Below are positions 1-7,402 of a stretch of 13,529 nt of DNA, in pieces. Both the position numbers and the translations under genes were made by a program. The notes under the pieces were generated by a model. It had not been told where the DNA came from. It made no database searches and worked only from the letters and a program-made list of their open reading frames with translations. Within the stretch, counting starts at the first letter, position 1. Every line of letters starts with the position of its first letter. This stretch comes from DATAEU01 sp046724395. GTDB taxonomy: Bacteria > Actinomycetota > UBA4738 > HRBIN12. The DNA is taken from contig JBKOWM010000038.1 of NCBI GenBank assembly GCA_046724395.1, positions 1-13,529 on the forward strand, written 5' to 3'.

Positions 1-2486
1 GGTGGGCGCAGCGATGGGAGACCGAGGGCGTCTATCGGTATGACCGTTCGCAGCCCCGCGAGAGGACTTTCGTCGTCGATACGCCGCCACCGACGGTCTC
101 CGGGTCGATTCACGTCGGCCACGTGATGTCGTACACGCACACCGACGTCATTGCCCGGTATCGACGGATGACCGGCAACACGGTCTTCTACCCCATCGGA
201 TGGGATGACAACGGACTCGCGACCGAGCGGCGCGTTCAGAACTATTACGGTGTCCGTTGCGATCCCTCGTTACCCTACGACGCTGCCTTCGACCCCGAGT
301 CGGTCGATCGGTCCGGCGACGTCGTGCCGATCTCGCGTCCGAACTTCATCTCGCTTTGCGAGCGCCTCACCGCCGAGGACGAGAAGGCGTTCGAGGAGCT
401 GTGGCGGACCGTCGGTCTGTCGGTCGACTGGTCCCTGCTCTACACGACGATCGACGACAACTCCCGTCGAGTCTCCCAACGAGGATTCCTCGACCTCGCG
501 CGTCGTGGACTGGCATACAAGGCAGACGCGCCGACGATGTGGGACGTCGACTTCCAGACGGCCGTCGCGCAGGCGGAGATCGAGGATCGCGAGATCGACG
601 GTGTGTACCATCGCGTACGGTTCGACGCTGCCGACGGGGAGCGCGACATCGAGATCGAGACGTCGCGCCCCGAGCTCATCCCGTCGTGCGTCGCCGTCGT
701 CGTGAACCCCGCCGACGATCGGTACCGGGATCTCGTCGGCTCGGCGTTCGTGACGCCCCTGTTCGGGGCCGAGGTTCCGATGGTCGCACACGAGCTCGCC
801 GATCCGGAAAAAGGAACGGGGGTCGCGATGATCTGCACGTTCGGAGACGTCACGGACGTGCAGTGGTGGCGCGAGCTCCGATTGCCGACGCGCGTGGTCA
901 TGCAGCGCGACGGCACGATCGCAGCGCCCCGTTGGGGCGAGCGGGGGTGGCCCTCGCGCGATGTCGAGCGGGCGAGCGCGGCACAACGCGACATAGCCGG
1001 CTCACCCGCGAAGAAGGCCCGACGCCGGGTCGCGGAGCTGCTGGCGGAGTCGGGTCACCTGATACGTGAACCGAAGTCGGTTCGGCACGTCGTGAAGTTC
1101 TACGAGAACGGCGATCGGCCGCTCGAGATCATCTCCACGAGACAGTGGTACGTGAAGCAACTGGACTTCAAGCCGGCGCTGATCGAGCGCGGCCGACAGC
1201 TGCATTGGCATCCGTCGTACATGCGGGGGCGGTTCGTGTCGTGGGTCGAGGGGTTGAACTCCGACTGGGGATTCAGCCGGCAACGCTTCTTCGGTGTGCC
1301 GTTCCCCGTCTGGTACCCGCTGGACAAGGACGGCGAGGCCGACATCGAGCATCCGATCTTCGCCGACGAGGCGTCGCTGCCGATCGATCCCTCGACGGAC
1401 ACGGCACCGGGCTTTACCGAGGATCAGCGCCGCGTCCCGGGCGGGTTCGCCGAAGATCCGGACGTCATGGACACGTGGGCGACGTCGTCGCTCACCCCGC
1501 AGATCGCCCTTCAGTGGGGAAAGCGCGACGAGCTGTTCGAGCGACTGTTCCCGACGGACCTGCGGCCACAGGCCCACGACATCATTCGGACCTGGCTGTA
1601 CTACACCGTGCTGCGTGCGCATCTCCAGCACGATTCACTTCCGTGGCGGAACGCGGCCATCTCGGGGTGGGTACTGGACCCGGATCGGAAGAAGATGTCG
1701 AAGTCGAAGGGCAATGTCGTGACTCCCCTCTCCGTGCTCGAGCGGTTCGGCGCGGACGCGGTTCGCTACTGGGCCGGTAGCGCGCGGCTCGGCGTCGATA
1801 CGGCGTTCAACGAGGATCAGCTCAAGATCGGACGTCGGCTCGCAACCAAGATCCTGAACGCATCGCGGTTCACGCTCTCGCTCCAGGCGCCCGACGGTGC
1901 AGCCGTCGAGCCCCTCGACCGCTCGATGCTGGGACGGTTGGGGCAGGTCATTGCCGAGGCGACGGAGGCTTTCGAGGATTGGGATCACTCGCGGGCGCTC
2001 GACGTTACCGAGCGGTTCTTCTGGAACTTCACCGACGATTACCTCGAGCTCGTAAAGGGCCGGGCGTACGGGAGCCACAGCGCGCAGGCCGCGTGCTCCG
2101 CTGTGACGGCGCTTCGCACCGCGCTGTCGGTGCTCCTGCGACTGTTCGCTCCCTTCCTTCCGTACGTCACCGAAGAGGTCTGGTCATGGTGGCAGGAGGG
2201 CTCGATCCATCGCGCGCCGTGGCCGACGAAGTCGGAGCTAGCGACGGATACCGACGCGTCGGCGCTCGACGTCGCGGCCTCCGTTCTGGGCGAGATCCGA
2301 AAGGCGAAGGCGCTGGCAAAGCGGTCGCTTCGAACGGAGGTTCGTCGCGCCGTGGTTCATGACACGGTGGAGCGGCTCGCCCACCTCGAACGCGTCCGGA
2401 CCGACGTGGTCGAGGCCGGTAACGTCGCGATGCTCGAGACGAACGCGGCCGACCACCTTGCGGTCGACGTCGAGCTCGGAGACTGA
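1..2486 (+). CDS. valS: Valine--tRNA ligase, type 2 (5' end outside window)
   Basis: Class I aminoacyl-tRNA synthetase that activates valine with ATP and charges tRNA-Val in the cytoplasm. The reading frame is open from position 3 and the true start lies upstream, so about 827 residues are visible. The first in-frame GTG (123) falls just after the HIGH-type ATP-binding motif HVGH (111-122) and cannot be the start. The preceding TPPPTVSGSIHVGH is typical of ValS. The CP1 editing domain follows, with ETSRPELIPSCVAVVVNP and GTGVAMICTFGD. Further on are DVMDTWATSSL and the KMSKS loop (1692-1706), then a helical anticodon-binding domain. The protein ends at NAADHLAVDVELGD without the C-terminal coiled-coil tRNA arm of E. 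coli-type ValS, which fits the shorter type 2 family found in archaea, Actinobacteria and some alphaproteobacteria. It heads a tight run with folC and ndk. Identity is very secure. Confidence 0.97.
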   Translation, partial: WAQRWETEGVYRYDRSQPRERTFVVDTPPPTVSGSIHVGHVMSYTHTDVIARYRRMTGNTVFYPIGWDDNGLATERRVQNYYGVRCDPSLPYDAAFDPESVDRSGDVVPISRPNFISLCERLTAEDEKAFEELWRTVGLSVDWSLLYTTIDDNSRRVSQRGFLDLARRGLAYKADAPTMWDVDFQTAVAQAEIEDREIDGVYHRVRFDAADGERDIEIETSRPELIPSCVAVVVNPADDRYRDLVGSAFVTPLFGAEVPMVAHELADPEKGTGVAMICTFGDVTDVQWWRELRLPTRVVMQRDGTIAAPRWGERGWPSRDVERASAAQRDIAGSPAKKARRRVAELLAESGHLIREPKSVRHVVKFYENGDRPLEIISTRQWYVKQLDFKPALIERGRQLHWHPSYMRGRFVSWVEGLNSDWGFSRQRFFGVPFPVWYPLDKDGEADIEHPIFADEASLPIDPSTDTAPGFTEDQRRVPGGFAEDPDVMDTWATSSLTPQIALQWGKRDELFERLFPTDLRPQAHDIIRTWLYYTVLRAHLQHDSLPWRNAAISGWVLDPDRKKMSKSKGNVVTPLSVLERFGADAVRYWAGSARLGVDTAFNEDQLKIGRRLATKILNASRFTLSLQAPDGAAVEPLDRSMLGRLGQVIAEATEAFEDWDHSRALDVTERFFWNFTDDYLELVKGRAYGSHSAQAACSAVTALRTALSVLLRLFAPFLPYVTEEVWSWWQEGSIHRAPWPTKSELATDTDASALDVAASVLGEIRKAKALAKRSLRTEVRRAVVHDTVERLAHLERVRTDVVEAGNVAMLETNAADHLAVDVELGD

Positions 2487-2489
2487 GGC

Positions 2490-3773
2490 GTGCGCTTCGA
2501 GCAGGCGCTCGCCGAGCTCGAATCCCGCCAGCCGGGGCGAATGCTGCCCGACCTGTCGAGGATCACCGCGCTCGCAGAGCTGCTCGACGACCCGGAGCTC
2601 GCGTACCCGACCATCCACATCACCGGCACCAACGGCAAGACGACGACCGCGCGCATCGCCGCGGCGCTCTCGTGCGCGCATGGCCTCACCACGGGCTTGT
2701 ACACATCGCCGCACGTGCTCTCGGTGACGGAGCGCCTTCAGGTGTGCGGACGCCCGATCGGACGGGACGAGTTCGCCGAGGAGTACGATCACCTCCTGCC
2801 GTTCCTCGAGACGGTCGACGCTCGCGGCCAACGCGTGACGTATTTCGAGGCGCTCACGGCCCTCGCGTACCTCTGGTTCGCGGACAAGCCGGTTTCGCTC
2901 GCCGTCTTCGAGGTCGGGATGGGCGGGGCCTGGGACGCAACGAACCTCGTTGCGGGTGACGTGGCGGCGATCTGTCCGATCGCGCTCGATCATCCAGAGC
3001 TCGGATCGACGATCGCGCAGGTGGCCACGGAAAAGGCGGGCATCATCAAGCCCGGCAAAACGGTGGTGTGCCGCGAGCAGCCCGACGAGGCGATGCGCGT
3101 CATCGGCGCTCGCTCCGAGGAGTACGAGGCGCGCATTCTCCTCGAGGGGCGCGACTTCGAGGTCGTCGACCGGCGACAGGCGGTCGGCGGGCAACAACTC
3201 GCCGTGCGGACCGATCGCGCGAACTACGACGACCTGTTCCTACCGCTGTACGGTGAGCACGCCGCGCGCAACGCGGCTGCGGCTGTCACTGCCGTCGAGG
3301 CCTTGTTCGGCCGTCAGCTGTCGGCCGATGCGACGCGAGCCGCGTTGGCCTCGTCGTCGTCGCCCGGCAGGCTCGAGGTGGTCGCGAGGCAGCCGCTGAT
3401 CGTCCTCGATGGCGCACACAACCCCGCCGGGGCGCGCGCCCTCTCGTCGGCCCTGCGCGAGGCGTTCACGTGGGAGCGTCTGCTATTGATCCTGGCGGTA
3501 TCGGCCAACAAGGACGTTGACGGCATAGTCGGCGAGCTCGTCCCGCTCGCCGACCGCGTATACGCGACTCGCAATGGGAGCGAGCGATCCGCTGACGTCG
3601 CAAGGACGGCCGAGGCGGCGAGGGCGTTCGGCGCCGACGTGCGCGAGTCGTCCTCGGTTCGTGAGGCGATCGACGCCGCGACGGCGGACGCGCGCGACGG
3701 CGATCTCATCGTCGTGACGGGCTCTCTCTATACTGTGGCGGACGCCCGCCGGGCGCTTCCCGAGGAATCCTGA
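2490..3773 (+). CDS. folC: Bifunctional folylpolyglutamate synthase/dihydrofolate synthase
   Basis: ATP-dependent ligase of the Mur ligase fold. The family adds glutamate to dihydropteroate and/or extends polyglutamate tails on reduced folates in the cytoplasm. At 427 aa it has normal family length. The P-loop TGTNGKTT is at residues 45-52, TSPH at 72-75, EVGMGGAWDATN at 141-152, TEKAGIIKPG at 180-189 and the C-terminal-domain motif LDGAHNPAGA at 306-315. The GGxWDATN variant resembles actinobacterial FolC. The start is GTG, 3 nt after the valS stop. A GGAG at 2478-2481, inside the valS 3' end, is a suitably spaced ribosome binding site, so translation is probably coupled. Whether it has both activities or only one cannot be told from sequence alone. 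ndk follows after 4 nt. Confidence 0.95.
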   Translation: MRFEQALAELESRQPGRMLPDLSRITALAELLDDPELAYPTIHITGTNGKTTTARIAAALSCAHGLTTGLYTSPHVLSVTERLQVCGRPIGRDEFAEEYDHLLPFLETVDARGQRVTYFEALTALAYLWFADKPVSLAVFEVGMGGAWDATNLVAGDVAAICPIALDHPELGSTIAQVATEKAGIIKPGKTVVCREQPDEAMRVIGARSEEYEARILLEGRDFEVVDRRQAVGGQQLAVRTDRANYDDLFLPLYGEHAARNAAAAVTAVEALFGRQLSADATRAALASSSSPGRLEVVARQPLIVLDGAHNPAGARALSSALREAFTWERLLLILAVSANKDVDGIVGELVPLADRVYATRNGSERSADVARTAEAARAFGADVRESSSVREAIDAATADARDGDLIVVTGSLYTVADARRALPEES

Positions 3774-3777
3774 CGCG

Positions 3778-4188
3778 ATGCCCGTTGAATCGACGCTGCT
3801 CATCGTCAAGCCGGACGGCGTCCGTCGCGGTCTCGTCGGAGAGGTTCTGCGACGAGCCGAGGCGAAGGGTCTCACGATCGCGGAGTTGCGTATGACGATG
3901 ATCGAACGCGAGCTTGCTCAGCGTCATTACGAAGAACACGTCGACAAGCCGTTCTTCGGTGAGCTGGTCGAATTCATCACATCCGGGCCCGTCATCGTCG
4001 GCCGCTTGGAGGGCGAGAGCGCGATCGAGGTCTGGCGGGCGCTGATGGGTCCGACGAATCCGGTGATGGCCGCGCCCGGCACGATCCGCGGTGATTTCGC
4101 CACGCTGATCGGCGAGAACGTCGTGCACGGCAGCGACTCGCCGGAGTCGGCGGGGCGCGAGCTGGCTCTGTTCTTCCCGCCGGACTAG
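3778..4188 (+). CDS. ndk: Nucleoside-diphosphate kinase
   Basis: Transfers the gamma phosphate of ATP to nucleoside diphosphates through a phosphohistidine intermediate, keeping NTP and dNTP pools balanced. The 136 aa length is normal for bacterial Ndk. The N-terminus TLLIVKPDGVRRGLVGEV is diagnostic. GPTNPVMAAPGTIRGDF (91-107) and the active-site segment NVVHGSDS (115-121, catalytic His117) are intact. The ATG lies 4 nt after the folC TGA, with GAGGA at 3762-3766 inside the folC end as a likely ribosome binding site. In Streptomyces-type genomes ndk lies next to mreB; here roughly 6 kb of other genes separate them. The family identity is certain. Confidence 0.97.
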   Translation: MPVESTLLIVKPDGVRRGLVGEVLRRAEAKGLTIAELRMTMIERELAQRHYEEHVDKPFFGELVEFITSGPVIVGRLEGESAIEVWRALMGPTNPVMAAPGTIRGDFATLIGENVVHGSDSPESAGRELALFFPPD

Positions 4189-4210
4189 ACGACAGGAGCA
4201 CTCGAGTCTC

Positions 4211-4234
4211 ATGGCCGTCCCATGCCCGGCCTGA
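4211..4234 (+). other. Seven-codon mini-ORF overlapping the serine hydrolase start
   Basis: An ATG at 4211 opens seven codons (MAVPCPA) and a TGA that ends 13 nt inside the hydrolase gene, in a different frame. The AGGAG at 4194-4198 is 12 nt upstream of this ATG but 23 nt upstream of the hydrolase ATG. Ribosomes could therefore initiate here and re-initiate at 4222, giving translational coupling. It may equally be chance. No function is claimed for the peptide. Confidence 0.2.
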
Positions 4235-5859
4235 CGGACGCGTTCGAGCGCGTGGGCGCGTTCCTCGAGCAACGTCTCCCGCTGACACACGGAGCGGGCG
4301 CCGCGCTCGCGGTCACCGATCGGGAGGAGACGCTCGGCGTCGTCGTGCGCGGGTTCGCCGACGTCGCGTCCGGCACGCCCGTCCGCCCGGAGACGCGCTT
4401 TCAGATCGGGTCGATCAGCAAGTCGTTCGCCGGAATCCTGGCGGTCCAGGAGGCGCGCGCCGGCAGGCTCGACCTCCACGCGTCGGTCAACGACCTCGTC
4501 CCGTGGCTTCGGCTGCCGGAGCCGCTCGGGCCGATAACCCCGCAGCACCTCATGACGCACTCGTCCGGCCTGATCATCGGGTCGGAGGAGGCCCCTGGCG
4601 CGCTCGGCGCTCTGTCGATCCTGCGCGCGCAGAGGGTCGGGTTCGCGCCGGGCGAGCGGTTCTGGTACTCCAACGACGGCTGGAAGGTGCTCGGACTGGT
4701 GCTCGAGCACCGGACCGGTGCGCCCGTGCACGACCTCATCCGCGAACGGATCCTGACGCCGCTCGGGATGACGTCCACGAGTGCCGCGATCACCAACGAG
4801 GCCCGGCAAGACGCGGCGACCGGGTACCGCACGCTGTTCGACGACCGTCCGCCGAGGATCTCGCATCCGCTCGTCCAGGCCCCCTGGCAGCCGTACAACA
4901 CCGCCGACGGGTCGATCGTCTCGAACGTGCTCGACATGTCGGCGTACGCCCGGATGCTGCTCGCCGCGGGGAAGCCGCTGCTCGACTCGGACGGGTTCGC
5001 GCTGCTCACGACGCCTTTCATCGCGGACGACGACTGGCCGACGTTCCGCTACGGCTACGGGCTGTGGGTCGGGCACGAGGATGGCCGGCGCCGGATCTGG
5101 CACTCGGGATCGATGGTCGGCTATACGGCGCTGCTCATTACCGAGCCGGACGACGGACTGGCCGCCGTGATGCTCCTGAACGGCGAGGGTGACCGCCGAT
5201 CCACCGTGCGCTTCGCGCTCGAGGCCGTTCGCGCCGCACTCGCCGATGGCAAGCCGCCCGAGATCGGACCCCCGCCGTCCACGACGCGCATCCGAGGGGC
5301 CGAGCGATACGCGGGCGATTACCGAAACCGCGAGCGGGTCGTTTCGATCCGGATCGCCGGCGACGGGCTGGAACTCGAAGACGGCGGACGACGGGCGCCG
5401 CTGCACGTTGTCGAGGACGCTGCCGACGTGTTCCTCGTCGACGACGACGAGCTCGACCGCTGGCCACTTCGATTCGGCAGGGATACGACGGGTTCGGTCG
5501 TCGAGCTCTTTCTCGGGGACGCGTGGATGGTGAACGATCGCTGGGCCGGTGCCGAGCCCGAGCCGCACCCGCCCGGGTGGAACGCGTTCCCCGGCCTGTA
5601 CAGGCGGGCGAACGCATGGAGTCCGACGATCCGCGTTGCCCTTCGAAAGGCGCGGCTCGTCGTCGAGTGGAACGACGATTTCGAAGAGGTCATGGACGAG
5701 CTCGAGCCGATCGACGAACGTCCGGGCGAAGGCGAGTGGTTCCACATCGGCGCCGAGGCGTGGAAGCCGCAGTGGATCCGGTTCGACGACGTGATCGACG
5801 GCCGCGCGTCGCGCGTCACCATGAACGGCGGGACGTGGTACCGCTCGTTCGAGGAGTGA
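4222..5859 (+). CDS. Beta-lactamase-fold serine hydrolase (class C/PBP4*-like) with unassigned C-terminal region
   Basis: Serine hydrolase of the beta-lactamase/transpeptidase-like superfamily, 545 aa. The three superfamily motifs are visible: SxxK as SISK (Ser64, Lys67), YSN at 149-151, and HSG at 294-296 in place of KTG. The order and spacing match the class C/esterase/PBP4* branch, whose members include D-aminopeptidases, carboxylesterases and peptidases. The exact substrate cannot be inferred. Residues 1 to about 345 form the catalytic domain. About 200 further residues (from ERYAGDYRNR, 361) look like beta-rich repeats rich in Trp, Asp and Glu, possibly one or two lipocalin-like barrels as in some relatives; I cannot assign a family. 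There is no signal peptide or membrane segment, so it should be cytoplasmic unless exported by another route. ATG 4222 is the only standard start between the in-frame stop at 4186 and the catalytic domain. The AGGAG at 4194-4198 is too far away (23 nt) to serve it well. It lies convergent to fabF. Beta-lactam resistance is not implied. Confidence 0.85.
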   Translation: MPGLTDAFERVGAFLEQRLPLTHGAGAALAVTDREETLGVVVRGFADVASGTPVRPETRFQIGSISKSFAGILAVQEARAGRLDLHASVNDLVPWLRLPEPLGPITPQHLMTHSSGLIIGSEEAPGALGALSILRAQRVGFAPGERFWYSNDGWKVLGLVLEHRTGAPVHDLIRERILTPLGMTSTSAAITNEARQDAATGYRTLFDDRPPRISHPLVQAPWQPYNTADGSIVSNVLDMSAYARMLLAAGKPLLDSDGFALLTTPFIADDDWPTFRYGYGLWVGHEDGRRRIWHSGSMVGYTALLITEPDDGLAAVMLLNGEGDRRSTVRFALEAVRAALADGKPPEIGPPPSTTRIRGAERYAGDYRNRERVVSIRIAGDGLELEDGGRRAPLHVVEDAADVFLVDDDELDRWPLRFGRDTTGSVVELFLGDAWMVNDRWAGAEPEPHPPGWNAFPGLYRRANAWSPTIRVALRKARLVVEWNDDFEEVMDELEPIDERPGEGEWFHIGAEAWKPQWIRFDDVIDGRASRVTMNGGTWYRSFEE

Positions 5860-5863
5860 GCGG
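5860..5863. other. 4-nt convergent junction between serine hydrolase and fabF
   Basis: The hydrolase TGA (5857-5859) and the fabF TGA (5864-5866 on the opposite strand) are separated by four bases. I see no GC-rich hairpin followed by a T tract on either strand around the junction. Termination must therefore occur inside the opposing gene or be factor-dependent, and the transcripts probably overlap at their 3' ends. Confidence 0.7.
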
Positions 5864-7102
5864 TCAGGAAGCCTTGCGCAGCGCGACGACGGCGTTTTGC
5901 CCGCCGAAACCGAACGAGTTCGAGATCGCGAATCGCACGTCCGCCTCGCGCGCCTCGTTCGGCACGTAGTCCAGATCGCATTCGGGGTCCGGCGCCCGGT
6001 AATGGATCGTCGGCGGGATCACGCCGCGGCTGAGCACGAGCGCACAGACCGCGGCCTCCACGGCGCCGGCCGCGCCGAGCATGTGTCCCGTCATCGATTT
6101 GGTCGAGGACACCGCCACCTCGTGGGCGACGTCCTCACCGAGGGCGGCCTTCAGCGCATTGGTTTCCGATGCGTCGTTGAGCGGCGTGGACGTGCCGTGC
6201 GCGTTCACGTAATCGACCTCCGCCGGCTCGACGCCGGCATCCTCGAGGGCACGGCGAATGGCGATGGCCGCGCCGTTGCCCTTCGGATCCGGCGCCGTGA
6301 TGTGGAAGGCGTCGTCCGAGGCGCCGTAGCCGGCGACGACCGCGTAGATGTCCGCGCCGCGAGCGCGAGCCGCATCCTCGGTCTCGAGGACGAGCGCGCA
6401 CGCACCCTCGGACAAGACGAACCCGTCCCGCCCGGCGTCGAACGGGCGGCTCGCCGTCTCGGGATCGGCGTTCCTGGTGAGCGCCGTCATCTGAGCGAAC
6501 GCGGCGACGGTCAGGCGAAGTGTCGCCGCCTCGGAGCCGCCCACGACCGCGAGGTCGGCGCGACCGTCGCGAACCAGTCGGTAGCCCTCGCCGACGGCGT
6601 GGGCGCCGGAAGCGCACGCCGAAACGGTGCAGAAGTTGGGCCCCGTGAGGCCCATCCGCATGGCGATGTGACCCGCGGCCGCGTTTGCCATCAGCGCCGG
6701 GACCATGAAGGGCGAGACGCGGCCGGGTCCTTTCTCCAGCAGGACCTGGTTCTGGTTCAGCAGCCACTCGATGCCGCCGATCCCGGTGGCGAACACCACG
6801 GCGCAGCGGTCGCTGTTGACGTCGGGCCGGCCGGCGTCTTCCCAGGCGAGATCGGCCGCGGCCAGCGCGTAGTGCGTGAACCGATCCGTCCGGCGGGCCT
6901 CCTTCACATCGAGCCAGTGCGAGACGTCGAATTCGTGAACCTCGCCGGCGAGCGTGGCCGGGAGGTCCGAGGTGTCGAACCGCGTGATCGGCCCGATGCC
7001 GTTGCGGCCGGAAGTCGCGCCCGCCCAGAAGTCTTCCACGCCGAGTCCGATCGGCGTGACCGGTCCGATGCCGGTGACGACGACGGTTCGATCAGGCGCC
7101 AA
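5864..7102 (-). CDS. fabF: 3-oxoacyl-ACP synthase II (KAS II)
   Basis: Condensing enzyme of type II fatty acid synthesis. It joins malonyl-ACP to acyl-ACP with loss of CO2 during chain elongation in the cytoplasm. At 412 aa it has standard length. The Cys-His-His triad is intact: Cys163 in VSACASG, His302 in NAHGTSTPLND and His340 in SMTGHMLGAAG, with Lys335 nearby. These positions nearly coincide with E. coli FabF (163/303/340). The C-terminal NSFGFGGQNA is also typical. The start is TTG at 7102, overlapping the last codons and stop of acpP by 11 nt. The resulting N-terminus MAPDRTVVVTGIGPVTPIG matches the family and no better start is available. It is the last gene of the fab cluster and probably depends on translational coupling to acpP. 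KAS II rather than KAS I is inferred from overall resemblance. Confidence 0.95.
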   Translation of the reverse strand: MAPDRTVVVTGIGPVTPIGLGVEDFWAGATSGRNGIGPITRFDTSDLPATLAGEVHEFDVSHWLDVKEARRTDRFTHYALAAADLAWEDAGRPDVNSDRCAVVFATGIGGIEWLLNQNQVLLEKGPGRVSPFMVPALMANAAAGHIAMRMGLTGPNFCTVSACASGAHAVGEGYRLVRDGRADLAVVGGSEAATLRLTVAAFAQMTALTRNADPETASRPFDAGRDGFVLSEGACALVLETEDAARARGADIYAVVAGYGASDDAFHITAPDPKGNGAAIAIRRALEDAGVEPAEVDYVNAHGTSTPLNDASETNALKAALGEDVAHEVAVSSTKSMTGHMLGAAGAVEAAVCALVLSRGVIPPTIHYRAPDPECDLDYVPNEAREADVRFAISNSFGFGGQNAVVALRKAS

Positions 7103-7340
7103 GTTTCTGCGCCACCATCTCGACGGCCTGGCCGACTGTCTTCACGCCGTCCATCTCTTCCTCGGGGATCTCGATGTTCCACTCCTCTTCGAGGGCCAGG
7201 ACGGCCTCGACGAGGTCCAGGGAGTCCGCGTTCAGGTCCTCGGCGAAGCGCGCGTCGGGGACGACCTGGGCCTCGTCCACGGCGAGCTGCTCGGCGAGGA
7301 CCTTCCGGACCCGCGCCTCGATCTCCGTCCTGTCTGCCAT
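7092..7340 (-). CDS. acpP: Acyl carrier protein
   Basis: Small acidic carrier (82 aa) that holds growing acyl chains on a 4'-phosphopantetheine arm attached to Ser40 in the motif NADSLDLVEAV. Helix II (40-53) and the acidic stretch EEEWNIEIPEEEM (51-63) are characteristic and rich in Glu/Asp for docking to Fab enzymes. The reading frame is open for a long way upstream, but the ATG at 7340 is fixed by a near-perfect Shine-Dalgarno (7345-7350) and by homology (MADRTEIEARVRKVL). It lies between fabG and fabF. The 62-nt gap to fabG is among the largest within the cluster, consistent with extra expression of this abundant protein. Its stop overlaps the fabF start. Confidence 0.97.
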   Translation of the reverse strand: MADRTEIEARVRKVLAEQLAVDEAQVVPDARFAEDLNADSLDLVEAVLALEEEWNIEIPEEEMDGVKTVGQAVEMVAQKLGA

Positions 7341-7350
7341 CGCTCCTCCT
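7341..7350 (-). promoter_or_regulatory. Strong ribosome binding site of acpP
   Basis: On the minus strand the bases immediately before the acpP ATG read AGGAGGAGCG. The AGGAGG core lies 4 nt from the start codon. This is the strongest Shine-Dalgarno sequence in the window and decides the acpP start. Most other genes here have only GGAG or weaker matches, which suits the high cellular demand for ACP. Confidence 0.8.
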
Positions 7351-7376
7351 TGTCCTTCCCCGCTCCCGTGCCCGTC

Positions 7377-7382
7377 AACATA
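7377..7382 (-). promoter_or_regulatory. Possible -10 element for an internal acpP promoter
   Basis: The minus strand of the fabG-acpP gap contains TATGTT, which fits the loose TAnnnT pattern of actinobacterial -10 elements. It would give a leader of about 30 nt carrying the strong acpP ribosome binding site. No convincing -35 lies 16-19 nt upstream, so support is weak. Internal acpP promoters are known in other bacteria. Confidence 0.2.
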
Positions 7383-7402
7383 GGGGGTACCGCGACGCCC
7401 GA

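Noticed and set aside
4211..4213. ATG at 4211 as the start of the serine hydrolase
   Set aside because: It is in a different frame and reaches a stop after seven codons. The hydrolase frame starts at 4222.
3706..5745. A 679-codon open frame on the minus strand, antisense to ndk and the serine hydrolase
   Set aside because: It has biased composition dominated by Arg, Asp and Val, no known motifs, and lies opposite two genes with intact catalytic motifs.
4222..5859. Reading the serine hydrolase as a beta-lactamase resistance gene or a wall transpeptidase
   Set aside because: It lacks a signal peptide and a KTG motif (HSG instead) and belongs to the broad class C-like/esterase branch. The name of the fold does not establish resistance or a periplasmic role.
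7373..7378. TTGACG on the minus strand upstream of acpP as a -35 box
   Set aside because: The sequence 16-19 nt downstream has no TAnnnT-like -10, so the hexamer alone is not evidence of a promoter.
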